This document shows positions 14,399 to 21,768 of a stretch of 24,288 bases of DNA, one piece after another. The first letter of the stretch is position 1. Every line of letters begins with the position of its first letter. Where the stretch lies: contig DATGYC010000203.1 of assembly GCA_035298385.1 (NCBI GenBank), forward strand, positions 1 to 24,288, in the 5' to 3' direction. The notes below the pieces were generated by a model that saw only the letters and a list, made by a program, of their open reading frames with translations, made no database searches and was not told the origin of the DNA. Source of the stretch: DATGYC01 sp035298385. GTDB taxonomy: Bacteria; Bacillota; Sulfobacillia; Symbiobacteriales; Symbiobacteriaceae. The translations under genes and the position numbers were made by a program.

Positions 14399-14680
14399 CT
14401 AGCCCTGGGCCTGTACGAGCGTCATTATCATCTGGATGCGCTCTGCGCTGGATTGCTGACGCTGACAGAGGACGGCTAGGATCTCCTTGACCTGGCTCTG
14501 GAAGGCGTTGACGTCTGCAATCTCTGCAGCGGCCGGAATGCCCGCAGCGATCAGTCCATCGATCTTCGCTGCCTCCGCATTAAAGATCGAGGCGATCGCC
14601 GCCTCCTGCATCGCCAGGGCCTGAATCAAGTTGATGAGCGCCTGCTCTTGGCTAACAGTCGGTATCTGCGGCATGGCCAT
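14399..14680 (-). CDS. Small helical protein of a Bacillota surface/spore-like family (93 aa)
   Basis: Residues 1-14 (MAMPQIPTVSQEQA) lead into a predominantly helical, Ala/Glu-rich chain. The segment LINLIQALAMQEAAIASIFNAEAAKID recalls the motif family SIALEE..HI.NAE.EKIQ found in many small Bacillota proteins, some attached to collagen-like exosporium proteins; this is recalled resemblance, not a search result. A single Cys sits in LAVLCQRQQ. No signal peptide or membrane segment. ATG 14680 is chosen because AGGAG lies 8 nt upstream; the frame extends to TTG 14716 without a better site. Single-gene unit, convergent with spo0A. Function unknown. Confidence 0.7.
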   Translation of the reverse strand: MAMPQIPTVSQEQALINLIQALAMQEAAIASIFNAEAAKIDGLIAAGIPAAAEIADVNAFQSQVKEILAVLCQRQQSSAERIQMIMTLVQAQG

Positions 14681-14779
14681 ACAACTCACTCCTGTCTCGG
14701 TCTCTTGATAGCCCAATGCTACCGGAGTGATCGGCCCTCCATCCAGCCTCTACCAGCGAAATGAAGGAGCGAGCGCTAC

Positions 14780-15358
14780 ATGCCAGACCGCTTTGATCCC
14801 ACCCAGATGGACCGCCTGATCGACCCGGCGCGACGGGCATGGAACGATCCCGCCCTGATTCTCAGCCACTTGGACCTGCCCACCAAGCAGACCTTTGCTG
14901 ACATCGGCTGCGGCCCGGGCTACTTCACCCTGGAGGCCGCCCGCCTGATGGGTCCCACGGCCATGATCTGGGGCGTTGATGTCTCCGAGGAGATGCTGGA
15001 GCGCCTGGGCCAGCGAGCCGCCCAGGCCGGCCTCGCCACGGTTAAGCCCACCCTTGCCGAGGAGGAGGACGAGTTCCCCCTCCATTCCGGCACCGTGGAG
15101 GCCGCCCTGCTGGCGAACGCCTATCATGAGACCGACCCGGCCTCCAACTTTCTCTTTGAGCTGAAGCGGACCCTGGCGCCGGGCGCCCCCGTCCTGGTCG
15201 TGGAGTGGAAGCCCGAGCCCACACCCGCTGGCCCACCCCAGAGCGAGCGCCTTCAGATGGCCGACGTCCAGGAAGAGTTCGAACTGGCGGGCTTCACCTG
15301 CCTGGGTGAGCGGCCGGTCGGTCCCTACCACTGGGGGCTTCTCTTTACGCGCTCCTAG
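14780..15358 (+). CDS. Class I SAM-dependent methyltransferase
   Basis: A 192-aa soluble methyltransferase. Motif I ADIGCGPGYF (40-49) binds S-adenosylmethionine, Asp67 in WGVDVSEEML should hold the ribose hydroxyls, and VEAALLANAYHE plus ELKRTLAPGAPVLVVEW are the later Rossmann strands, as in UbiE/methyltransf_11-type enzymes. The C-terminal FELAGFTCLGERPVGPYHW closes the fold. The substrate cannot be inferred; neighbours give no pathway. ATG 14780 has AAGGAG upstream with 10-nt spacing. Divergent from the 93-aa gene, convergent with tdk over a shared terminator. Confidence 0.88.
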   Translation: MPDRFDPTQMDRLIDPARRAWNDPALILSHLDLPTKQTFADIGCGPGYFTLEAARLMGPTAMIWGVDVSEEMLERLGQRAAQAGLATVKPTLAEEEDEFPLHSGTVEAALLANAYHETDPASNFLFELKRTLAPGAPVLVVEWKPEPTPAGPPQSERLQMADVQEEFELAGFTCLGERPVGPYHWGLLFTRS

Positions 15359-15377
15359 CACCCCACCCAAACGAAAC

Positions 15378-15408
15378 GGCGCCCTCCGCAATCGCTGCGG
15401 AGGGCGCC
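15378..15408. terminator. Bidirectional terminator between the methyltransferase and tdk
   Basis: A perfect 13-bp stem (15378-15390 with 15396-15408) with a 5-nt loop and GGCGCC at the base of each arm, followed by CCCTCTTT on the plus strand. A second outer stem ACCCAAA (15366-15372) / TTTGGGT (15414-15420) encloses it. It serves the convergent genes. Confidence 0.85.
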
Positions 15409-15422
15409 CCCTCTTTGGGTCA

Positions 15423-16007
15423 CTATGCCTCGCCCCGGCTCCGGCGCCCATCTAGCCAGCACTTACGGCAGCGGGCCTCATACTTATCCCCGGCGCCAAT
15501 CGACACATCTTCCGTCTTCGCCAACAGCGCGAACGGCTTCGTCGCCGGCTCGCCGCAGACCATGCAGACCCCGTAGACAGAGGTGATGTTGTCCGCAATG
15601 GTGAGCAACTGCGGCATGATCCCGAACGCCTTGCCCTCTGAGGTCTGGGAGAGTCCCGCCAGGATCACGTAGTGCCCCCGATTGGCCAGCTCCTGGACGA
15701 CGTCCACCAGGCTCTCATCATAGAACTGCGCCTCATCGATGCCGATCACCGCCGGACGGTGAATCTCCGCATACCAGAGGATCTCTTGCGGGTTGTCGGT
15801 ATGGACAGCTTCAAAGCGAACCCCATCATGGGACATGATCACTTCGTCCTCGCTGAAGCGCTTGGCCATCTTCGGCTGGAAGACCGCCGCTGTCCGCTTG
15901 CCGAGAATGAAGTTCCGGACCCGGCGAATCAGCTCCGTGGTCTTGCCCGCGTACATAGAGCCCGAGGTAATCACATCAATCCAACCGTAGTTGAGATTAC
16001 GGTGCAA
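15423..16007 (-). CDS. tdk: Thymidine kinase (type II, zinc-binding), divergent
   Basis: A 194-aa salvage kinase phosphorylating thymidine with ATP. P-loop GSMYAGKT at 16-23, catalytic Glu92 in IGIDEAQFYD, and a four-cysteine zinc site (Cys148, 151, 180, 183: CMVCGEP, CRKCW) are all present. Two regions depart from the family: the usual AGLDxDFxGxPF reads AGLSQTSEGKAF (117-128), and the thymine-lasso region before CRKC reads PFALLAKTEDVSIGAGDKYEARC. The enzyme may have altered substrate choice. TTG 16007 follows GGAGG at 7 nt. It lies 73 bp downstream of cwlD in the same direction and is probably co-transcribed. Confidence 0.85.
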   Translation of the reverse strand: MHRNLNYGWIDVITSGSMYAGKTTELIRRVRNFILGKRTAAVFQPKMAKRFSEDEVIMSHDGVRFEAVHTDNPQEILWYAEIHRPAVIGIDEAQFYDESLVDVVQELANRGHYVILAGLSQTSEGKAFGIMPQLLTIADNITSVYGVCMVCGEPATKPFALLAKTEDVSIGAGDKYEARCRKCWLDGRRSRGEA

Positions 16008-16080
16008 CGCCCTGCCTCCTCCAGCCGGATATCAACCTTAATAGAGTTCGGCAGGGAGACCGTCGCCTCCTGCGCCCGCC

Positions 16081-16821
16081 CTATTCTGCCTTCTTGATCA
16101 GGGCGCCATCCTGCTGACTACCCTGCTGGCTACCTGGTTGACTACCCTGCTGGAAGTAGTCTGCGATACCAAGGGCGATTGCGTTCGCCACCAGCCCCTG
16201 ATAGGCCGGATCACGCAAGTTTGCCGCTTCACGGCCGTTTGAGAGGAAACCGACTTCGACCAAAGCGGCCGGCACCGGGGCGGTCCGGAGTACAAAGTAG
16301 TTCGCCTCCAGGGCAGTCCGGGTCGTCGGGGTCCACTTCCGCAACTGGTTCTGCAAGGCAAAGGCGAGCGCTTTGCCCTGCGGCGTTCCGCCGCGCTGAT
16401 AGAACGTCTGGGCGCCCCAGCAGTTGCAGTTTAGCTTGTTAGCATGGATCGACACATAGAGCTGCGCCCCGTGCTCGGTCACCAACTGAACCCGCTTCCC
16501 AAGCTCCTCCGCGATCTTTCCACCCAGGTCGATGTCGCTATCACGGGTCAGGATAACCCGGGCGCCCTGTGCCTCTAGGATCTCCTTGGTCTTGAGGGCG
16601 ACCGGCAGGGTGATCTCCTTCTCCCTGATCGCCCCGACCACGACGCCTGGATCATCACCGCCATGACCAGGATCAAGCACAATCACCTTGCCGGCCACCC
16701 ACTGCTTCTGCCCGTCCCACTCGCCTGCCGCCACCATGCCGCGACCAGCGAAGACGGCTGTCCGACCGACCAGGCCAACCAGGAATGCCACCAGTAAGAC
16801 CCACGGCAGATACCGCCACAC
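16081..16821 (-). CDS. cwlD: N-acetylmuramoyl-L-alanine amidase (CwlD-like)
   Basis: A 246-aa Amidase_3 enzyme. An N-terminal hydrophobic segment (residues ~5-25) serves as signal or anchor, placing the domain outside the membrane. Zinc ligands are His53 in LDPGHGG, a Glu in IREKE and His126 in VSIHANK; the catalytic Glu189 sits in ALVEVGFLSN. CwlD removes peptide side chains so that muramic lactam forms in spore cortex. The assignment is supported by size, single-domain layout and by Bacillus gene order, where cwlD lies just past rpsI. The tail carries a short repeat (QQGSQPGSQQGSQQ). Start GTG 16821 with GGAGGGAG upstream. Confidence 0.85.
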   Translation of the reverse strand: MWRYLPWVLLVAFLVGLVGRTAVFAGRGMVAAGEWDGQKQWVAGKVIVLDPGHGGDDPGVVVGAIREKEITLPVALKTKEILEAQGARVILTRDSDIDLGGKIAEELGKRVQLVTEHGAQLYVSIHANKLNCNCWGAQTFYQRGGTPQGKALAFALQNQLRKWTPTTRTALEANYFVLRTAPVPAALVEVGFLSNGREAANLRDPAYQGLVANAIALGIADYFQQGSQPGSQQGSQQDGALIKKAE

Positions 16822-16890
16822 CTGGCTCTCCCTCCTTGACGGGACAGCCTATGCCCGTCCCCGCCCCCGCATGAACGAACAGCGGCTCTC

Positions 16891-16930
16891 TTGGAGGAAT
16901 AAAATCTTAATCATCAAATATCTATTGTAA
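16891..16930. promoter_or_regulatory. AT-rich promoter island between cwlD and the urate oxidase gene
   Basis: This 40-bp stretch is only about 22% G+C in an otherwise GC-rich window and sits between divergent starts (16821 minus, 16964 plus). Plus-strand candidates (TTGGAG at 16891 with TCAAAT at 16914) and minus-strand candidates (TTACAA at 16930-16925) are weak, so I cannot assign a sigma factor. It most likely holds the promoters of both units. Confidence 0.45.
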
Positions 16931-16963
16931 CGAACAGAATCTTTTCGGGGGAGGGATTGGCTT

Positions 16964-17827
16964 ATGCTGCGCCACGCGTACGGCAAAGGGGATGTCACGG
17001 TCTACAGGACGGGCGGTCAACTACAGAAGCCACTACTGGCCATGAACGTCCGCATGGTCGCAATCGGGGAGGCGTTCGCCGAGGCCTACACAGCAGGCGA
17101 GAACCGGGCGATCATCGCCACCGACTCGATGAAGAACTTCATTCTCCGCACCGCTGCCTCGTACGACGGTTGTACCATGGAGGGCTTCCTGGTAGAGGTG
17201 GGCGATCGCTTCCTACAAGCCTACCCGCAAGTGCAGTCAGTCCAGGTTGAAGCGGCGGAGCTCCCGTTTACACCAGCGGTCGTCCCTGCTGCAGGCGGGG
17301 TCGAGCCCAGTCCGGTGCTACTGGTGCACGAGCAGGGCGGCGCCCACTCCACCGCCTCGGTCGAGTTGGACCGCACAGGTCTGCTCCACCAGTCGTGCGG
17401 CCTGCGTTCCCTCCAACTCGTCAAGTTGGTGGGCAACTCCTTTGCTGGCTTCATCCGGGACGAGTACACCACCTTGCCCGAAGCCCACGACCGCGCGCTC
17501 TTCATCTACCTGGAGATCGGCTGGCGGTACGCGGCGCCGGCGGACTGTACCGGCACCAATCCGGTCCGCTATGTGGCCGCTGACCAGATCCGCACGGCGG
17601 TCCAGGCGATCTTCCACGAGCGCGAGAATCGGTCGATCCAGCATCTCCTCCACCAGATGGGGAGCCACCTCTTGGAACGCTTTGAGCCACTCGCTGAGGT
17701 CAGCTTCGTCGCGCAGAATCGCACCTGGGAGACGGCTGCTGTCTCGGCCGAAGAGCCCACGATCAAGGTTTACACAGATCCTCGTCCACCGTATGGCGAG
17801 ATTCACCTCACGCTCTCGCGCCAGTAA
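16964..17827 (+). CDS. pucL: Urate oxidase (uricase)
   Basis: A 287-aa cofactor-free enzyme oxidising urate to 5-hydroxyisourate. Typical features are Lys8 in YGKGDVTV, Thr53 with TDSMKNFI (catalytic Lys-Thr pair), NSFAGFIRDEYTTLPEAHDR, and the closing block VSFVAQNRTWE followed by VYTDPRPPYGEIHLTL. The protein is the uricase module alone. In Bacillus subtilis PucL the same module follows an OHCU-decarboxylase domain; that domain is absent here. ATG 16964 has GGGGGAGGG upstream. It heads a two-gene operon with the next-step enzyme 13 bp downstream. The tunnelling-fold homotetramer is expected in the cytoplasm. Confidence 0.93.
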   Translation: MLRHAYGKGDVTVYRTGGQLQKPLLAMNVRMVAIGEAFAEAYTAGENRAIIATDSMKNFILRTAASYDGCTMEGFLVEVGDRFLQAYPQVQSVQVEAAELPFTPAVVPAAGGVEPSPVLLVHEQGGAHSTASVELDRTGLLHQSCGLRSLQLVKLVGNSFAGFIRDEYTTLPEAHDRALFIYLEIGWRYAAPADCTGTNPVRYVAADQIRTAVQAIFHERENRSIQHLLHQMGSHLLERFEPLAEVSFVAQNRTWETAAVSAEEPTIKVYTDPRPPYGEIHLTLSRQ

Positions 17828-17840
17828 AGGAGGCTGACCC

Positions 17841-18185
17841 GTGATCCCACGCTTGACGACGCACGTGCTCGATCTGGTACATGGAAAGCCAGCCGCTGGC
17901 ATGCAGATCTCGCTCTATCGCGATGAGGTGCTCATCTCTGCCACCGCGACGAACGCTGACGGACGCTGTGATGCGCCGCTGCTTGCAGGTGAGGCGCTCA
18001 CGCCAGGGGTCTATGAACTCCGCTTCGCCGTCGGTGACTACTTCCGTCTGCAGGAGACCGCCCTCGCCGAACCAGCCTTCCTAGACCTTGTGCCCATTCG
18101 ATTCGGAGTGGCCGAAGGAGCCGGCTCTTATCACGTGCCACTCCTGGTCTCTCCATGGGGGTACAGCACCTATCGGGGCAGCTAA
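17841..18185 (+). CDS. pucM: 5-hydroxyisourate hydrolase (transthyretin-like)
   Basis: A 114-aa enzyme that opens 5-hydroxyisourate to OHCU, the step after urate oxidase. Family marks are LTTHVLDLVHGKPAAG with His8, TNADGRCD with Arg42, His98 in YHVPLLVSPWGYST, and the invariant C-terminal YRGS at 111-114. Length is normal for the family. GTG 17841 follows AAAGGAGG. It is co-transcribed with urate oxidase; the third enzyme (OHCU decarboxylase) is not in this window. Homotetramer, cytoplasmic. Confidence 0.93.
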   Translation: MIPRLTTHVLDLVHGKPAAGMQISLYRDEVLISATATNADGRCDAPLLAGEALTPGVYELRFAVGDYFRLQETALAEPAFLDLVPIRFGVAEGAGSYHVPLLVSPWGYSTYRGS

Positions 18186-18191
18186 ACAAAA

Positions 18192-18219
18192 AACACCCAC
18201 AGCCAGAGCTGTGGGTGTT
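18192..18219. terminator. Bidirectional terminator between pucM and rpsI
   Basis: AACACCCACAGC (18192-18203) and GCTGTGGGTGTT (18208-18219) form a perfect 12-bp stem with a 4-nt loop. The minus side is followed by TTTTTTGTTT, giving a strong rpsI terminator; the plus side has TGTTTG. It sits between converging operons. Confidence 0.9.
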
Positions 18220-18232
18220 CTGTTTGCTCCAA

Positions 18233-18625
18233 TTAGCGCTTGGAGAACTGCGGGCGCTTACGGGCCTTCTTCAGGCCGTACTTCTTGCGCTCCTTCATGC
18301 GCGGGTCACGGGTCAGGTAGCCAGCCTGCTTCAGGCCAGGACGGAAGGTGCCGTCCAGCTTCAGCAGGGCGCGGGAGATGCCGTGACGGCAGGCGCCAGC
18401 CTGGCCGGAGACACCGCCGCCGAGGGCGTTAATGAAAACGTCGTACTTGCCAGCGACGCCGGCAACCTGCAGGGGAGACTCAACGAGCATCTGCAGGGTC
18501 TTCAGGCCGAAGTAATCCTCAAGGGAGCGGCCGTTAACGGTGATGTTGCCGGTGCCCGGAACGAGCCGGACGCGGGCAATGGCGTTCTTACGACGGCCGG
18601 TACCCCAGTACTGCGTCATCGTCAT
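18233..18625 (-). CDS. rpsI: 30S ribosomal protein S9
   Basis: A 130-aa ribosomal protein with the S9 pattern: YWGTGRRKNAIARVRL at the start, GGVSGQAGACRHGISRALL in the middle, and the C-terminal basic tail KKARKRPQFSKR that reaches toward the P-site tRNA. Length is standard. It is the last gene of the rplM-rpsI pair, 17 bp after rplM, and ends in a strong terminator. Confidence 0.97.
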   Translation of the reverse strand: MTMTQYWGTGRRKNAIARVRLVPGTGNITVNGRSLEDYFGLKTLQMLVESPLQVAGVAGKYDVFINALGGGVSGQAGACRHGISRALLKLDGTFRPGLKQAGYLTRDPRMKERKKYGLKKARKRPQFSKR

Positions 18626-18642
18626 GTACAGGTACCTCCTCG

Positions 18643-19074
18643 TTAAAGATCGAGCAGCTCAGGCATCTGAGCGGCGTGCGGGTGGGTCGGGCCAGCATAT
18701 ACCTTCAGCTTGCGGTACATCTGGGCGCCCAGGCGGTTGTGCTGCAGCATGCCCTTGATGGCGTGCTCCAGGAGACGCTCGGGATGCTTAGCGAGAATAG
18801 CACCCGCCGGGATCTCCTTCAGGCCACCGGGGTAGCCGGAGAAGCGGGTATAGATCTTGTCGGAAAGCTTGCGACCGGTCAGAACGATCTTCTCCGCGTT
18901 GATGATGATGACGAAGTCACCGGTATCAGTGTGCGGGGTGAAGGTCGGCTTGTGCTTGCCGCGGAGGATAGCCGCGACCTGCGAAGCAAGACGGCCCAGG
19001 GTCTTGCCCTCGGCGTCAACAACAAACCACTTCCGCGTAACGTTCTGCGGATTGGCCATGAACGTCGTGCTCAC
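18643..19074 (-). CDS. rplM: 50S ribosomal protein L13
   Basis: A 143-aa ribosomal protein: RKWFVVDAEGKTLGRLASQ, HTDTGDFVIIINAEKI, and GMLQHNRLG with the C-terminal VYAGPTHPH all match L13. I start at GTG 19074 (giving MSTTFMANPQ), because GGAGGG lies 6 nt upstream and Bacillota L13 proteins often begin in this way; ATG 19059 is the alternative. It has its own promoter ~150 bp upstream of the start, apart from truA, and a ~140-nt leader with a T-rich stretch before the ribosome binding site. Confidence 0.97.
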   Translation of the reverse strand: MSTTFMANPQNVTRKWFVVDAEGKTLGRLASQVAAILRGKHKPTFTPHTDTGDFVIIINAEKIVLTGRKLSDKIYTRFSGYPGGLKEIPAGAILAKHPERLLEHAIKGMLQHNRLGAQMYRKLKVYAGPTHPHAAQMPELLDL

Positions 19075-19222
19075 TCTGTTCCCTCCTACGGATAAACGAA
19101 AAGACAAAAAAAGGGCGGGGCTATCTATGCTAACGGCAACGTCCGGCGTGCAGGCGGGGCAGCCCGGGGTCCGGATCGCACCTAGTTGGCATGACACACT
19201 CGGCTCCGAGTCAACGTGTAAT

Positions 19223-19252
19223 AGTGTACACCGTGAGAAAAACGGCTGTCAA
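19223..19252 (-). promoter_or_regulatory. rplM-rpsI promoter
   Basis: Minus-strand -35 TTGACA (19252-19247, perfect) and -10 TACACT (19228-19223), spacer 18 bp. The predicted start near 19216 gives a ~140-nt leader. This lets the ribosomal pair be expressed independently of the ecf-truA genes upstream. Confidence 0.75.
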
Positions 19253-19313
19253 GCGCGTCAGCGCTGTCATTGTGTGCGATTCGACAGAATCCCGGGCAGA
19301 AGTTACCGCCAGA

Positions 19314-20108
19314 TTATTCCGTGTCAGGGTCGGTTTCGACTTCCCAGGGCGCCCGCTTCGGCCCATTGCCGTACCAGACCCGCTCGAGGCAGAGGCCGTG
19401 CGGCGGCAGCGTCTTGCCCGCCAGGGTTCGGTCGCCAGTCCGCAGTGCGGTGGCTACGTCGTCCAGCGAGCGGCGCCCGGCGCCTACCTCCAGCAGGGTA
19501 CCTGCGATGATCCGGACCATGTTGTAGAGGAAGCCGTCTGCCTCGATCCCCATCTGGATCAGCGGGCCATTCTGACTCAGGTCGACCTGGTAGACTGTCC
19601 GTGTCGAGGTCTTGGCCGCCCCACCGGTCGAACGGAAGGCCGCAAAGTCGTGCGTCCCAGTCAGAAGTTCCCCTGCCGCCTGCATCTTGGCAATGTCCAG
19701 TTCCCGCCCCCAGTGGTACGCGTAGAGCCGGGCCAAGGGCGAGGGAAACGGGGCGTGGTAGTAAGAGTAGACGTAGCGCTTTCGTTCGGCCCAGTAACGG
19801 GCGTGAAAGCCGTCCGGCACAGCCTCCGCCCCCACTGCTACGATCTCGGCCGGCAGGCGCTGATTCAGGGCGTACGGCCAGCGGTCCAGCGGAATCGACG
19901 CACCCGTCTGGATGTGGACGACCTGGCCGCGGGCATGAACCCCTGCATCCGTCCGTCCCGCCGCCGCCCCAATCTTGAAGGCGGGGGCGCCCAGCAAGGA
20001 GCGCAGCGCTTCCTCCAGCCTCTCCTGGACCGTCACGCCGTTCGGCTGACGCTGAAAGCCTGCAAAGCTGGTGCCGTCGTATTGCAGGGTCAGCTTGATG
20101 GTCTGCAC
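19314..20108 (-). CDS. truA: tRNA pseudouridine(38-40) synthase TruA
   Basis: About 264 aa. It isomerises uridines 38-40 in the tRNA anticodon arm. The N-terminal IKLTLQYDGTSFAGFQRQP and the catalytic loop GRTDAGVHA with Asp54 are diagnostic; later blocks are RYWAERKRYVYSY and GFLYNMVRIIAGTLLEVG. The frame allows ATG 20123 (overlapping the ecfT stop), GTG 20117 or GTG 20108; the last has GGGGGTG before it and fits the usual TruA N-terminus, so I use it. It is the last gene of the ecf operon. Confidence 0.93.
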   Translation of the reverse strand: MQTIKLTLQYDGTSFAGFQRQPNGVTVQERLEEALRSLLGAPAFKIGAAAGRTDAGVHARGQVVHIQTGASIPLDRWPYALNQRLPAEIVAVGAEAVPDGFHARYWAERKRYVYSYYHAPFPSPLARLYAYHWGRELDIAKMQAAGELLTGTHDFAAFRSTGGAAKTSTRTVYQVDLSQNGPLIQMGIEADGFLYNMVRIIAGTLLEVGAGRRSLDDVATALRTGDRTLAGKTLPPHGLCLERVWYGNGPKRAPWEVETDPDTE

Positions 20109-20113
20109 CAGAT

Positions 20114-20914
20114 TCACCCCCATCGCAAGACGGCCATCGCTGCCGTGAAGGCGAGGACGGCCACCAGCGCCACCGCATCCGGTCGGCTGTAGGCCAGCTC
20201 CTTCATCCGGGTCCGGCCCTCACCGCCCCGGTAGCCTCTCGACTCCATCGCCGTGGCCAGCTCCTCCGCTCGCCGGAAGGCCGAGACGAAGAGCGGGACC
20301 AAGATCGGTACCATCCCCTTGATCCGCTTGCGCAGATCGCGCGAGGTGACATCTGCCCCACGCGCTGCCTGGGCCTTGATGATTCGATCCGCCTCATCGA
20401 TAAGGGTCGGGATGAAGCGCAGGGCGATCGTCATCATCAGGGCGATCTCCTCAGCCGGAAGCCCGATGCGTTTGAAGGGCCGTAAGAGCCGCTCCAAGCC
20501 GTCCGTCAGCCGCAGAGGTGACGTGGTCAGGGTGAGCAGGGAGGCGACCACTACGAGCGTCACAACGCGGTAGAGAGCGAGGGCGGAGATCACCAGACCC
20601 TCGCGGGTGATTGAGAAGGAGCCCAACTGTACCAGGGGCTCGCCATCCGTGAAGAAGGCGTTAAAGAGGGCGGAGATCACCAGGAAGATCAGGACCGGCC
20701 TGATCCCCCGCCAGAGCATCAACAGCGAGGTGCGGGAGATCAGGATCAGAAGCGCCACAAAGCCCACCTGCAGGCCATAAGCGACTGGCGTCTTAGGTAG
20801 GAAGATCGTAATCGAGAGGAGCAAGACACCCAGGAGCTTGATGCGCGGATCCAACCGATGCAGGGGCGAGTCACCGGGAATGTACCGCCCGATCGTAATT
20901 GAGGTCAGGTTCAT
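20114..20914 (-). CDS. ecfT: ECF transporter transmembrane subunit EcfT
   Basis: A 266-aa membrane coupling subunit of the group II energy-coupling-factor module. Hydrophobic segments lie at ~26-58, 71-90, 108-130, 155-175 and 245-264. The two coupling motifs AARG (183-186) and SRG (225-227, ESRGYRGG) insert into the two ATPases. It opens with the common IGRYIPGDSPLHRLDPR. It overlaps the ecfA2 stop by 4 bp (ATGA) and truA by a few bases, showing tight translational coupling. The vitamin-specific S components must be elsewhere in the genome. Confidence 0.94.
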   Translation of the reverse strand: MNLTSITIGRYIPGDSPLHRLDPRIKLLGVLLLSITIFLPKTPVAYGLQVGFVALLILISRTSLLMLWRGIRPVLIFLVISALFNAFFTDGEPLVQLGSFSITREGLVISALALYRVVTLVVVASLLTLTTSPLRLTDGLERLLRPFKRIGLPAEEIALMMTIALRFIPTLIDEADRIIKAQAARGADVTSRDLRKRIKGMVPILVPLFVSAFRRAEELATAMESRGYRGGEGRTRMKELAYSRPDAVALVAVLAFTAAMAVLRWG

Positions 20915-21768
20915 CGGCCTACCCCCTTTTGGTAGGCGGCGGCAATCTGCACGACTGCGCCCTCCAGGGTGACGGCGCCGCCTGGCAGAGCCCAGCCCCT
21001 GGCCTGCAGGCGGTCCACAAGGTCCGCCGCCGCGGGCACGCCTAGGCCGATCGCCTCCAGCTCCGCCCGGCGAGCGAAGAGCTCGACCGGGGCGCCCTGC
21101 ATCGCCACCTTGCCCTGGTGCATCACAATCACCTGCTGAGCGAGGTTAGCGACGTCATCCATGGAGTGTGAGACCAGGATCACCGTCTTGCCGGTCTGGT
21201 TGAGGAACTGAACCAAGGAGAGGATCTCCTCCCGGCCCACCGGATCCAGCCCGGCCGTCGGCTCATCCAGGATCAGGTAGTTCGGCTCCATCGCAAGGAC
21301 ACCCGCCAGCGCTACCCGGCGGGCCTGCCCGCCCGAGAGGCCAAAGGGTGAGCGGTTCAGGAACTCCTCCGGCAGCCGTACCGCCCGGAGCGACTCACGC
21401 ACTCGCCGGTCAACCTCAGCAGCCGGGAGGCCCAGATTGCGAGGCCCGAAAGCGACATCCTCGTAGACGGTCTCCCCGAAGAGTTGCGCCTCCGGGTACT
21501 GGAAGACCAGGCCAACCTTCTGACGTACCTGGCGCAGGTCGAGCCGCTTGGTCGTCAAGTCCAGCCCATCAACCAGAACCCGCCCCGCTGTAGGCAGAAG
21601 CAGGCCGTTCATCTGCTGGATCAAGCTGGACTTCCCCGAGCCGGTCGGGCCAATGATCCCATAGAAGGAGCCATCGGGAATACTCAGAGAGACGCCATCA
21701 AGCGCCTTCCAGGCGAGCGGCGTCCCCGGATTGTAGGTGTAGCTTACAGCTTCGAATGTAATTGGCAT
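20911..21768 (-). CDS. ecfA2: ECF transporter ATPase EcfA2
   Basis: A 285-aa ABC-type ATPase energising vitamin/metal uptake with EcfA1 and EcfT. Walker A GPTGSGKSS (40-48), EcfA2-like VGLVFQYPEAQLFGETV, signature LSGGQARRVA, Walker B YLILDEPTAGLD and His in VSHSMDD. The opening FEAVSYTYNPGTPLAWKAL is the EcfA2 pattern. ATG 21768 has GGTGGAGG upstream and lies inside the end of ecfA1 (25-bp overlap). Confidence 0.94.
   Translation of the reverse strand: MPITFEAVSYTYNPGTPLAWKALDGVSLSIPDGSFYGIIGPTGSGKSSLIQQMNGLLLPTAGRVLVDGLDLTTKRLDLRQVRQKVGLVFQYPEAQLFGETVYEDVAFGPRNLGLPAAEVDRRVRESLRAVRLPEEFLNRSPFGLSGGQARRVALAGVLAMEPNYLILDEPTAGLDPVGREEILSLVQFLNQTGKTVILVSHSMDDVANLAQQVIVMHQGKVAMQGAPVELFARRAELEAIGLGVPAAADLVDRLQARGWALPGGAVTLEGAVVQIAAAYQKGVGR

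Noticed and set aside
16822..18232. Mobile-element origin of the pucLM segment
   Set aside because: No terminal inverted repeats, target duplications, integrase or tRNA attachment site is visible, and composition apart from the promoter island is like the neighbours.
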